Shown here: positions 40,223-51,080 of the stretch, in pieces
Layout: the number at the start of each line of letters is the position of its first letter
How positions within the stretch are numbered: position 1 is the stretch's first letter
Assembly (NCBI GenBank): GCA_037178625.1
Contig: CM074139.1
Span: 1,240,001 to 1,304,000, forward strand
Direction of reading: 5' to 3'
DNA: 64,000 nt
DNA from: Skeletonema tropicum
Taxonomy: Eukaryota > Bacillariophyta > Thalassiosirophyceae > Thalassiosirales > Thalassiosiraceae
The notes under the pieces: model-generated
Told to the model about the DNA's origin: nothing
Database searches by the model: none
What the model saw: only the letters and a program-made list of their open reading frames with translations
Made by a program: the position numbers and the translations under genes

Positions 40223-40381
40223 AGTGAGTGAAGAGATGGTTGAGGATTTTATTTTGTACATGTAATTCTAGAAAATTTAGAAAAGTTAATCAAAGTAGTC
40301 AAGACACGTTTCCTACACAAGCAAAAATCTTCATAATATTGCACATTCAGTGTGTCGGCAACATGAAGCACTGTTTCACGC

Positions 40382-41761
40382 TTATGCCAGCAATCCAGCC
40401 ACTTCATCTTCTGTGCAGTCATCCAAACGTATTCTACGCTGCTCCTCCCTTTCAAAACCATCCGTCGCTCTACCCAATTGCTTAGCAAACATCAGGAGCC
40501 AAATGGGTAAGAAGATGACTCCCACAAGAATTTGTGTCGCCATAGCAATCTTACTGAACAGTGGCCAATTAATAAAACGTAAAACAGCCGCCACAAAGTC
40601 GATCGCTGACAAAAAGCCGACAAACAGTCCATAGTAGGTAAAGCATTTTGTAAAGGTTGGTTTGACCTCAACTTTTGTGTATTCAGACACAGCTTCAAAT
40701 GCTGACGAAGGCGGTTGTTGCGTTGTGGGTGCTACCACCTGTGAATCATCACCAACACTCTCCTCTGTCTCATCTTCATCCTCAATTACAATACTCGCAC
40801 TCTCTGGACTACCTGCAACTACGCCAGTCTCAACGCTCAAAGCAGATCTCTTCTTGACATATTTAAACTTTGGCTCCAATCCGACACTATACCAAATGAT
40901 AAGAACAATACCAAATATCGTCAAGGCTTCAAATGAATCTATCCAAAGAAGCATACCGCGTGTCACGATGTGGATCATTTCCAGAACACGCCAGCCATCC
41001 CCGCTACTTTCTCCGTCACTGCCCCAATCACTTAGATTGAAGTCTTTGGCCAGCCATTCTTGTGCATTATTCATCCCTACCGCTATGAGACGTGTTAATA
41101 ATTCGATGATTCCGCCAACGACTCCCAACTATATATATATGCCAATATTTATATGCAGAGGAGAGTGATCAATGAGAAAAACTCGTTTAGTTACAGCAAT
41201 TCTAATGAGAGGCACTTCTCCCAAGCACCCAAACAACTTACCGAAGCCATGAGCAAATGAGGACCAACAAGCCTCCTCCCACCCTTGCTCAAAATCCACG
41301 CACTTTGTACAATCGGAACAATTAGGAAAAACCAGGCTAATGTGCCAAATAATGCAGCAGCCATCATGATCACACGAGAATCTTCTCGCTGTATCCATCG
41401 GCTTTGAATGTAGACGGGGTCGAGATCTTTCCAGTGCTACATAATATTACGATGTTATTTTATACCAGTGTGTTAATCGAAGAAGTAGGTCGATGAAAAT
41501 AATAATATGCATGTATATCAATTTTATAAAACTCACTGTAAAATTAAAGTTTACCGGATGAAACTGAGACTGCGTCTGTGCCTGATTATAACTGTTGCTA
41601 TCATCGTAGATGTTATTGTTGATTGCGGCATCATTCGCATTGGAAATTTTTTGTTGAGAGGAAGAGGAATTCTGTCTCATCATGAGGGCACCATGAATCA
41701 CGTACAGAATGTTCGATGCAGTGAAACAGAAGGCACTTGCAATGCATTTGGTGTCCCACAT
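40382..41761 (-). CDS. Multi-span membrane protein, unknown function
   Basis: Three exons (about 41537-41761, 41242-41436 and 40382-41128), all phase 0, about 388 aa; an alternative first donor at 41554 (GTAAAC) would drop six codons. Hydrophobic segments: CIASAFCFTASNILYVIHGA, MMAAALFGTLAWFFLIVPIV, HLLMASLGVVGGIIELLTRL, ALTIFGIVLIIWYSVGL, YYGLFVGFLSAIDFVAAVLR and MATQILVGVIFLPIWLLMF. An acidic Ser/Glu loop separates the fourth and fifth (SIVIEDEDETEESVGDD). Conserved-looking loops are HWKDLDPVYIQSRW and WLAKDFNLSDWG. I do not recognise the family. Confidence 0.6.
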
Positions 41762-42095
41762 GATTATGATGTATATGAGATTGAAGAGAGAGTTAGTGTC
41801 TAAGCCGGCGTGATAAGCAGTGTGTGGGGCTTTAGGTTATTTATTTCTGGTGGCAAATGAGGCTGCGGCGCTGCTCTATTTCCGGCCCCTATTTCCACTA
41901 TGAGATGGCACGGGAGTGGTAGTTAGCGCCTTCTTTGTTAGCAGTTCCTACGTGAAAAGAAGTGTTTGCTGCAAGCAAAACTAAGCAAGAGCTCTCTTCT
42001 AGATCTTGGCCACACACTTCCAATTGAATCTTGGACCTTGGAGTCTGTCTCCATCAGTAAGTCCGTCTCCATCATCTTCTGAATCATACACAACA

Positions 42096-44459
42096 ATGAA
42101 CGACGAGCAACAGCTGGCATCACTCGTATTGCTACTCAGATTGTCAACAACTGCTACTCCACGAAATGCAAATGAAAACGACAATGACACCGCAACAACA
42201 TCATCATTCAAACCATCTTCCGCAGTTGTAGAGGATAATTCCACGCAGTTACCCTCACCACTGCAAAGGGCTTTAGAAGAAAATGATTGCAATCTATTAC
42301 TATTCATTGGTCGGCTGATACATGCCTACAATAACTCTGTGACATCATCTAATGATACAAAAATATCCACATCTTATGCCCTCCTTCGGCTTGCTATTCA
42401 TGTGATCTTTTTACGCTATACCGAAGAGGATACAGCTGCGATCAACTATCGCACCACCATCGACAGCAAGAAAAATGACAACTATCGGGTGGAGGAATGT
42501 GAGCAATATCTACTGCGCAAATTACTTCCTGCAACATTGCATGCGCGTGCCTCCTCGTTTGATGTCGATGAAGTGGATGTTGAAATTGCATGGATTATGA
42601 GGTGCCTAGTGCTGAGACATTCTCAACAGCAGCAACAAGATTCGGTAATTCTAGATGATGGAAAACAAGTGTCCAAGAAATCTGAATTAATGTGGGTGCA
42701 TTTCATCGAGGCATTGGTGGATCGTCGAGTCTGTAATGGGGAGGGGACTCCGCTCTCGTCATTGCAGGATGCAACAACAACTGCTGCTGCTGATGATGAT
42801 GACGATGATGAGTTGAAGGAGGATGAATTGATGGTTCAAACTATTCATTCAGTTCTCGATGGAGGGGACCGGTCATCACTTGCAGGCGATACACTGAATG
42901 GCAATTGTAAAACCAAGTCAAGCGATAATACTGACAGTGATTGGAACTTGGAATTCAACAAAGTTCTTGTAGGCTGTATTCAATCGTTTCTACAACATGC
43001 CAGTTAGCGATGGGGGCGGGGGCAACTTCCGACTAAAACGGAGCACTCTTTTTGTATTGATCCAATTTTCACAACAAAGCGATGCCATGTCTGTACATGT
43101 ATACGTGCTGATGCTTCAATACTTGCAACTATGCATGCAGTCATCAAACAATTCAGTGTCATCATTTACGAATTGTTTTGTTGCGCAAGAAGAATGTGCA
43201 GGTGGCAATGAAAATGAAGATATAGTCGCATCAATTCGATCATTTGTCTTTTACGGGATGGTAGTACTTGGGAATACTGTTGCATCATCATCTTTGTCAA
43301 ATAATCAACGAGCGTCTAACGCTCAAGATGAGTTAAATCTGAAGGGATTGCGTGCAGGGAATTTTCACACTCGCTATGGACTTATGGCGCTCATTTGGTC
43401 CTGATTGGTTGTTCTATGATTCGAATACACGCTCGTACAATGAGTTCTGGTGGTTCCGCTCAACGAATACCGAAAATCAGCTTGGTTTGACATGGCCATT
43501 ATGCACTTTGGTTCAACTTGCTGTTGGAGATTTGCGCCTGAATCTAGGGCAGGTGGGTAACAACAATTGAAGACGGCAATCTATCCTCTCAAGACAATGG
43601 GTATGTTTGCTCTGAAATCGAATCGTGTGCTACTGTTATCTTGGAAACTGTCCAATTAATGACAAGTCTGGCAGATGATGACGAAGGAGGAATCGCATCT
43701 GGAGTCTGGATGCCTGAGGCTCTTTTACACGTTCGTAAATCGTTGGAAGATGCTTTGAATTCATCAGTTCAATATCTAAATTCAGTCTCTTGCGATCAGG
43801 ATGGGACTCGAACATCGGTATCTGATCAGGCAAACAATGTGGGAAGAATCTGCTGTATGCTTCTTGGAACGATTGCATCTGAGTTGGAGGTGGAAGACTT
43901 GCTAATTAGTCCTAGTATTGATGAACGCAATATGCAGTTGACGAAAGAAGCAGAGACATCTTGCTTTGCAACTGCTCTTACTGCCGGGATGTTACTATGC
44001 AATGCTGTTGGTGGAAAGAATGTTATGAATGCAGAGCGATTGGAAGCAAGCGAGCCATTGTGCTGTTTGCTGCCATGTATAATGTCTGTTGTAGCGTGCT
44101 CAAGCTCAAACGAAAAGGTTAGAACTGCGGTATCATCCCTCGAAGGTCCTCTCGTATACGTGATGTCTCAATTCCTTCATCGGTCAGGAGAGCGCTGGAA
44201 GTATTTAGATACATGGTCGCAAAGTGATGAATTGTTTACAATTCTATCAGTTACTGGATTGTGCTTATTCATTATTGAAGAATTGGTTACATCATCGGCA
44301 TCAAGAGCAGAATGTCAAGAGTTGATATCATCTTTGAGTGTGTGGAAAGGAGCTTTATCGCAAGTAGATTCTGACGTCGAAGAGGAGCTGAAAGAACACG
44401 TTGACAAGACTCTTCAGCAAGTTGGTCACTGTCTAATAATTCTCAAGACACATCAATGA
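42096..44459 (+). CDS. Large helical-repeat (ARM/HEAT or neurochondrin-like) protein, frame interrupted
   Basis: Start ATG at 42096 (MNDEQQLASLVLLLRLSTTA). Four consecutive frames continue one another with no GT-AG introns: 42096-42990, then NFRLKRSTLFVLIQFSQQSD, then LWRSFGPDWLFYDS and WPLCTLVQLAVGDLRLNLGQ, then VILETVQLMTSLADDD to LIILKTHQ (stop 44459). Single extra bases near 42993, 43363 (TTTT) and 43556 (GGG) explain the breaks. The content is almost all amphipathic leucine-rich helices (CFATALTAGMLLCNAVGG, LCCLLPCIMSVVACSS, FTILSVTGLCLFIIEELV) with acidic loops, as in ARM/HEAT proteins. Residue order near WRSFGPDW recalls neurochondrin, but I could not confirm it. Function unknown. Confidence 0.55.
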
Positions 44460-45061
44460 TTAACTCAGCTGAGCAACCATACTATTTACAGAATAAGGAA
44501 CAAAGAATAACTTCATACTAAAGCAATAGAATAGAGACCAATACTTCTTCTAACAGGCTAGAGAGAGCTATGCTATGCTGCTGCATGCAGGTTGTGTGTG
44601 GGGCTTCAGGAGAAAATGCAGAGCCGAACTGTGTCATAATTTGTGACGCTCTTCTTTTAAATAACAGCACGATGGCAAAACCAAATGGGAGTCCTCAACA
44701 AATGCGCTTACTTGTTACTACTTGCCCGTCCGTAGAATCGTATGGAATTCCTATGTTCGGCCCAATCATCATCTCACGACAACCAAATTTAAGGTAAGGA
44801 CCATGCCAGCCTTTTAGTGCTATGGTAGCGGAAATGAAGACGGTTTCCGGCCCTACCATGTCGTTAATTGAATACTGAACGTACAGAGGAGACTATCATC
44901 TTTTGATTTTTGCTAATTGGGCGTCTAAAGCTCATGATCTCGGGCAGTTTCCATCGATGACCAATATCTTCTCAAACAATCCACGAATTGTTAACTAACA
45001 CCTCCTTTTATTATCTTCACCCTTGCAAAATATTGCAAACATCAGTATAATATATTCAAAA
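44460..45061. other. Intergenic upstream of the P1 gene
   Basis: About 600 bp with the P1 promoter and leader. A 75-codon frame at 44570-44797 has no recognisable feature. Nothing else seen. Confidence 0.4.
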
Positions 45062-45526
45062 ATGGTTGTATCATCTCTCGAAGGACTCTCTGACGCCCAA
45101 AAGCAAGAGCTTGTCGCATCACTTTCCGCCATCGTGGTCGGATCTGCTGGTGCTGATGTTTCCGCCGACTCCTTGTCAGCGGTTGCTACTGCTAGTGGAA
45201 ATAGCCTAAGTGGCGCTTGGGCCAGTGTCTTTGCCTCTGCTGTGTCAAAGGCCGACTCAATTGATTCATATTGCTTAGCACCAGGTGGTGGTGGAGGCGG
45301 AGGAGGAGGAGGAGGCGGTGGAGATGCCGCTGCGGAGGAGGAAGCTGCTCCAGTTGAAGAAGAAGTTGAGGAGGCTCCTCCAGCTGTTGATATGTTCGGC
45401 GGCGGTAAGTATATATTATCAATTATCATTTTCAATAAAAAAATTCACGAGTGTTCCTCATCAACTGACAATGTTACTTTTTATCATCCTCTTTTTACAT
45501 CAGGCGGTGACGGCGGAGACTATTAA
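45062..45526 (+). CDS. RPLP1: 60S acidic ribosomal protein P1
   Basis: Two exons (45062-45404 and 45504-45526), 121 aa, with donor GTAAGT and acceptor CAG after a T-rich tract. The fold starts LSDAQKQELVASLSAIVVGS, and the GAWASVFASAVSKADSID helix is the P1-type dimerisation part. A Gly-rich hinge (13 glycines) and an acidic Ala/Glu stretch follow. The C-terminus is DMFGGGGDGGDY instead of the usual MGFGLFD end that contacts GTPase factors. The last seven codons sit on a separate tiny exon. P1/P2 dimers form the ribosomal stalk recruiting elongation factors. Confidence 0.85.
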   Translation: MVVSSLEGLSDAQKQELVASLSAIVVGSAGADVSADSLSAVATASGNSLSGAWASVFASAVSKADSIDSYCLAPGGGGGGGGGGGGGDAAAEEEAAPVEEEVEEAPPAVDMFGGGKYILSIIIFNKKIHECSSSTDNVTFYHPLFTSGGDGGDY

Positions 45527-45693
45527 ACAAAACGAGTCAAAAATAAAGGAATATGTAAATGCTTATAATTTAGTATCAATGCGAGACCTACTGTGCTAGA
45601 AATCCAATATCAAACATGGTCCCTCGATGTCCAAATACCCTTACAAATGAAATACAAACGGATGTCACAAAAAAATCACTCTCTAATTGATGA

Positions 45694-47078
45694 TCACGCC
45701 TGACTGTACGGATTCTTCACTGCATTAGGATTACCGTCTACACCGTCATTCTTCCTCTTTAGAGATTGCTGTCCTGTATTCAATGCCTTGCTCATTCCAC
45801 CACCTCTCTCAAACATGGTCGGTGCACCGGTAGCAGCAGTGACGTCACTACTGCTGCCATAAAACGCCTTCATCACTTCATCTCCACCTAATGAGTTGGT
45901 ATTATTCCCAACACCACGAGATGTACCCGGTCGTTTTGGAAGGTTCAACCCTCCAGTCTTCTGTGGGGGTTGTAGCAGCTTTGTAGTTGTTTGAGGATTA
46001 GCATTCTCGTTCGCCTTTGTACTTGCCGATGTGGCAGTTGCTAGGGCGAGGTGGTGCGATTCCATTATTCCCTGGAGTTCTATTCGAGTTCATCATTACC
46101 GTGATGAGGCGTAACGTAAGGCATGGGTGCATTGTTATTCGTCGTCTTTGGTTGATTTGATTGTACTGTTCGAGGTGTTTGCTGCTGTGTTTGAGCAACA
46201 CATCCTCCAACGTAAAGTGGAGGTTGCGGCTTTGTATAATTGTTGTTGTGAGAGTGTTGCGGTCCTCCCCCATTCACAGCAGTTTGAGACGTCGTTGTCG
46301 GTGCTGCAGCCGCATTCGAAGTGATAGTTGTCGACTGCTGCTGTTGATGCGCTGCCATCATCTTCTTCCTATCCTTTTCAAACCCAAACCTCTCCTTAGC
46401 CCGCTCTATATCCAAATTGTCACAAGCATCCTTCAAAGTATTCGGAGCCTTATTCACATTAAACCCATCATGATACAACGAATTCCCCAACTTTTCACCA
46501 AAATGCCGTGCCGCCCGTTTCATCGCATCCGTCACGGCACCCTTCAATGCATTCCCACTCGCCGAGGCCAAACTTTTATCAATTAGCGTCGCCTGCTCCA
46601 CAATCCTCACGGAAAGGCGCCCGTGCGCAAATGGGTGATTCGGACTGTGGCAGTGAAGGCGACGATGTACCGGCCTTTGTCATCCTTCATTGGATCGAGT
46701 TGGGTCTTGTCCTTGACTTCGAGGGACCACCCGTCGTAGCCGAATGCTTCATTGAGAGTTTTGGTGATGACATCTCCGCCCATGTAGGATAGTTTCATTC
46801 CCCCGGGACCTTGGCGGGTGGATACGTCTCTGCGGAGAGGTTTGGTGGAGAGGAATTTGTCGACGCTGATGGGATTCTGTGGAGCGAGAGAGAGAGAGAG
46901 AGATGAATGAAGAAGAACAACGTTGAGAGTGAATTCAATGCAATGCCGTCTATCTCGAGCGAAGACAAAGAGATTAAAACGAGAGTAAGCGGCAAATAGA
47001 ACTCACTCCTTTGTGATCCAAGAGGAGCGATCCGTCGGCGTTTTCAATGAAGTCCTTATGAGTGCTGCCGTCGCTCAT
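45694..47078 (-). CDS. RAD52: RAD52-family recombination mediator, frame interrupted
   Basis: Exon 1 (47007-47078) starts MSDGSTHKDFIENADGSL and joins exon 2 (from 46876) in phase 0. The conserved RAD52 single-strand annealing domain is evident: MKLSYMGGDVITKTLNEAFG then YDGWSLEVKDKTQ, FTATVRITHLRTGAF, then (next frames) REDCGAGDA and SGNALKGAVTDAMKRAARHF then GEKLGNSLY. One extra C near 46610 and one extra A near 46583 explain the two shifts. A Gln/Asn/Pro-rich tail follows with a further shift near 46070, ending with a basic LKRKNDGVDG and NAVKNPYSQA. RAD52 anneals complementary ssDNA in double-strand-break repair. The intron carries a short (CT)n tract before its acceptor. Confidence 0.75.
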
Positions 47079-47768
47079 GGTGTCGATGGGGTTGATGCCG
47101 GCGAGCAACTTCTTTGAGTGCAACGAAGAGAGAGCGAAGCATCGAAGAGAAAGAGCAATCGCAATAATCGCTATCGCAAATCGCAAATGAAAATCCTATC
47201 TATCGTATGTACTTATAATACCATTACGTATTTATCATATTAGTACCATACTATATTTACGTAAAACAGAGGGAATGTCAGTGTCGTAGTTCGCAGTCGC
47301 AACGCATCTTCGGAACTTCAAGAACAAGAAAAGTGCGTCTGCGTCAAAAACACGTCGGCTCGGGAAGCATCGACGTTGTCACATTTGACTGAGGTGTTGG
47401 GAAGTTGTGCCGTTATATCGACTAATGTCCGCGTATGATCAGACCCAGACGGAAGTAGAATGAACAGTGTGGATTTGTCGGTGGGTCGTCACGAACGACA
47501 GAGGATGTCAATCATGCATGCCACACTCGTGGTAAACAGAGGACGTTTGCAGCTCGTTGTTGCAAACTTCTCCCAAGACGTCGACGCGATGCTTCGTTGT
47601 CGGCACCGGCCTATTTCAAATGATTACTTATTGAATAGAGTACTGATGTATTGTTAGTAGATTAATCAATTGACTGACATTTGAGATAGAAATTGATAAC
47701 TCACCACCACGCAAAGATACTTAGAGGGGAGTGAGTTTGCGACGACTCATAGACGGCTGAGAAAGAAT
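47079..47768. other. Divergent intergenic region (RAD52 / ankyrin gene)
   Basis: 690 bp between two start codons. A 65-codon plus-strand frame (47460-47657) has no recognisable feature. It must hold both promoters; no specific site claimed. Confidence 0.4.
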
Positions 47769-49279
47769 ATGAACTACAGCTACAGCAATAAGAGGAAGTT
47801 ATCATCCCCCGTACCATCATCAGAATCAAATAAGTGGCAGCGGATAGACGGATCCATGATTAACAATCAAAATATTTCCACAGAGGAGCTGACGACGACG
47901 ACGGGGTCATTTAATTCGTCTTCGTCATCTGGGGGCGATACGAATGAGCAGCCAACAGTTATGACTAATAATTTGAGCTGTGGTCAGGCAGCGGCCCAAT
48001 CATCATCGTTGTCAATTATTGACAACATACTTTCAAGTAATAACAATAGTGTCCCTCCAAAACACTTGATAAAGCAGCCATCGCAGACACATCCTGCAGC
48101 AGCAGCACAGCCGAATAATACTCAAGTCGCGGCTAATCCACAAGAGACAACCTCTGCTGCGACGACAAGTACCATTGCTCCTCCTCCACCATCGATCATG
48201 GCGGCGACAGCAGCAACATCACTGCGGTGTAGTAATAAAAAGAGCATGGTACTATCACCAAATGATTTCTTCACGGCAAGCTTACGATCGAGGGGGTATC
48301 CGGCTACAACATTTTGTAGTCTCAAGAGTGGCTATCATAACACTCCTACGGTGAGTTTTAGTTAATAGCATGTCTCTCTATGTTTGTTGCTCGTTCACTG
48401 TCCCAAATTACTAATAACTCCATTTGTATGCCCTCCCCCAACCCTCTCTCACTCTCTTATTAGAAACATCAAACATCCAGTTACGGAATATCACTAACCC
48501 GTGCCATCCGATCCTCCGACAAACCCCAAGTGCAAACCCTCCTCTCCACCGGCCTCAACCCCAACGCATGTAATAAATTCGGTGAATCCATCATCCACGC
48601 CGTATGCCGCCGTGGCGATCACGACATGCTCCGTATCCTCTTAAATGCGGGATCCTCTGCCCAAGTATCCGATGACTTTGGTCGGACTCCATTGCATGAT
48701 GCTTGTTGGACTGCGTCTCCGAACTTTGAAACTATATCGTTATTATTGGAGAAGGATCCGTGGTTGTTGTCGATTACGGATTGTCGAGGGTCTACTCCGT
48801 TGGGGTATGTGAGGAAGGCGCATTGGGCGGTTTGGAATGGGTTTTTGGGGGCGATTATTGATAAGTATTGGCCTCCCTGTGGTGATGATGTGGATGGAGA
48901 ACAGGAGGAGGAGGAGCTACTGCAGCAACAAGATAATAACAATGACCATCAAGAACGAGGGAATAATGATGCTGCACCTCTCAAGGTCCCACCATTGTCA
49001 CTATTAGAACCGGATTCCTCCCCCATCATTGACCCACCCCAAGGCCGAATCAAATGTCTCGATATACTGGAATTATTGGCCAATGGCAAGATTGACCCTC
49101 AAGACTTGGATGAGAAGAATGCCGATACAATAATGAAAGAGCGTATCAAGGAAGTGGAAGTGAATCGTCGGATAACGTTTGATCCGCTGCGGACTAATGG
49201 TTTGAACGCGACGGTTATGAAAGGATCGGCTTCTGCTTCGATTGCGCAGGGCTATGTTAGAGTGTCGACTCCTATATAA
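47769..49279 (+). CDS. Ankyrin-repeat protein of a diatom-typical family
   Basis: Two exons (47769-48350 and 48464-49279), phase 0, 465 aa. The first 150 residues are Ser/Asn/Thr-rich with a basic patch (NKRKLSS). The conserved block SPNDFFTASLRSRGYPATTF then CSLKSGYHNTPT spans the splice joint. Three ankyrin repeats follow: LSTGLNPNACNKFGESIIHA, GDHDMLRILLNAGSSAQVSD then DFGRTPLHDACW, and ISLLLEKDPWLLSITDCRGS then TPLGYVRKAHW. A Gln/Glu-rich acidic part and a short helical end close it. I recall this SRGY...SGYHN-ankyrin layout as a family found mainly in diatoms, of unknown function. It is probably a protein-interaction scaffold in cytosol or nucleus. Confidence 0.7.
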
Positions 49280-49363
49280 TTGAAGAATGATAAATAATAA
49301 AGATGATAATTACTCAAATCTAACAATCACACTCCCGTTTGAACCATTGAAAACATAGAAATA

Positions 49364-50149
49364 CAGGGACCTGCCGCGAACTAGACACTAGCCCCCCCTG
49401 GTCGGCTTAGACCCCCCTCCAAATCACAGCCTAGCCAAAATATTTAGACCCCCCTCCTCCGATTTCGACTAGTAGGCAACTTAGTAAGGCGATCACTAGG
49501 GGTTCAATTACACTTAATTTATGTCTTCACATCTACTTCTTCTTGTGTGAAGAACAACAGATAGGAGCTCTATCTGTGCTCTGCACAGCATGGCTTGCAC
49601 ATGATAGATTTTGGTGGTGCATTTTTTATTCCTCTTTTTGGTCGGTCAAGCACTTGACACATTTTTCTTGACTAAGCTTCTTGACAATCTTGTAATACGT
49701 CTTCTCCTTCTTGCACATGTATGTAAGGAAAGGGCTGTTATTCCAATCCGCCATCTGATCCATTTTCACCTTCTGAGATTCTGCAATAGTACCGCCAACA
49801 CCTTCTGGTGTTGAGTCACCAAACATGAAAGTGAAAGGAAACCAAGATCATATAAGTATTCATATGCCTTGTAGGCAACCTGAACAAGAGTAGTTGCTCC
49901 GTAATCCGATGTATCATATAGCTTTGCCACACGACGGCGGGCAATCCAACGGATGCTTTCGCGATTTTTAACAAGATCCGTCCAGCCACTGCATCAACAC
50001 ACAACACCATGATGTCATCGGCATGGTGGTGGTGGGGTGGGGTGGGGTGGGTCTGGGTCTGGGTGAAAACTCAAATTAGACCCCCCTAGAGAGCAGACTA
50101 GCCAAATTTTAGACCCCCCGGGGGGTCTAGAGTTCGCGGCAGGTCCCTG
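49364..50149. mobile_element. 786 bp deletion derivative of the 3.4 kb element at 58966-62391
   Basis: Ends in inverted CAGGGACCTGCCGCGAAC and is bordered by TA on both sides. The left ~620 bp aligns closely with 58966-59600 (including GTGGTGCATTTTTTATTCCT and CTTGTAATACGT) and the right ~120 bp with 62280-62391 (AGACCCCCCTAGAG). So it is the large element minus about 2.7 kb. A remnant of the terminal reading frame (GDSTPEGVGGTIAESQKVKM) is still visible on the minus strand at 49626-49826. Non-autonomous. Confidence 0.85.
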
Positions 50150-50208
50150 TAGATAGATGATAGGAGTACTATGTACACTACCTCTCTGTATCGTGCGTTT
50201 AATTATTA

Positions 50209-50539
50209 CTCCCTCTGTCCCAAAAAAAATGAGCTATTTGAAGTTAATCGTAGTCCCACAAAAAACTAGCTATTTGACGTACTTATTCCTACGTGAGGTC
50301 CTACACAAGTGTCCGAGAGGCCTCTTCATTTTACAATAGGGTTAGATATAAGGATATTTTAACGCCTTTTGTCACAATATCATTACAAATACTTGCTTAA
50401 CAACCTTCAACCTCCATATAATCGTAACCGGCGTGAAATAAGCTTTCCAACGATGTGCGATAGCAATTTTTTGGACGAAAATTGACCAAATTTTAACTAT
50501 TTTAAATCAAAAAGCTCATTTTTTGTGGGACAGAGGGAG
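50209..50539. mobile_element. Stowaway-like MITE
   Basis: 331 bp with termini CTCCCTCTGTCCC...AAATGAGCT and its inverse AGCTCATTT...GGGACAGAGGGAG, bordered by TA (50207-50208 and 50540-50541). The end CTCCCTCTGTCCC is strikingly like the CTCCCTCCGTCCC ends of plant Stowaway (Tc1/mariner) MITEs. No coding capacity. Confidence 0.8.
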
Positions 50540-50599
50540 TAGCTATTAGTACCTAAAACGCCCAACTTGAAGCCGATACGATGGCTGCGGATCGCCGCG

Positions 50600-50905
50600 A
50601 ACGTCCATTTGTCAGGCGTGAATGGAAAGGACTTGAATTTACACCTCAGTGATCTAAATACATCGGACCTTTCTGCCTTCTACTTAGGAATAAGTACTAC
50701 AGCGGTACCCGCTGTAACGGATTAGGCATTACGTTCAAAGACACCCCAAACCCCAACCGTCCATTTGTCAGGCGTGAATCGGAAAGGGCTTGAATTTACC
50801 ACGTCCATGAACTAAATAAATCGGATCTTTCTGCCTTCTACTTCGGAATCAGTACCTATAGCGGTACCCGCTGTAACGGATTAGGCTCTGATTACGTTCT
50901 AACAC
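50600..50905. repeat. Tandem duplication of about 155 bp upstream of the G8-domain gene
   Basis: Two head-to-tail copies (about 50602-50740 and 50758-50905) share CGTCCATTTGTCAGGCGTGA, CTTTCTGCCTTCTACTT and the palindromic AGCGGTACCCGCTGTAACGG. They differ at scattered positions. Lying 180-480 bp before a start codon, they may contain duplicated regulatory sites; inference. Confidence 0.8.
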
Positions 50906-51080
50906 AACACCTCACTTTTTCATTCACTCTGCTGCTTTCACGCTCTCCTCAAATCAAAACTAAAGTTGTTGCAAGTTGCCATGATGAACAAGCTCACAAA
51001 ATCAATATCGGACTTCAGGAAGCATTTACATACATTGCTAAACTGGAGAAATTGGTTTACTACACAACACAGAAGATAAA

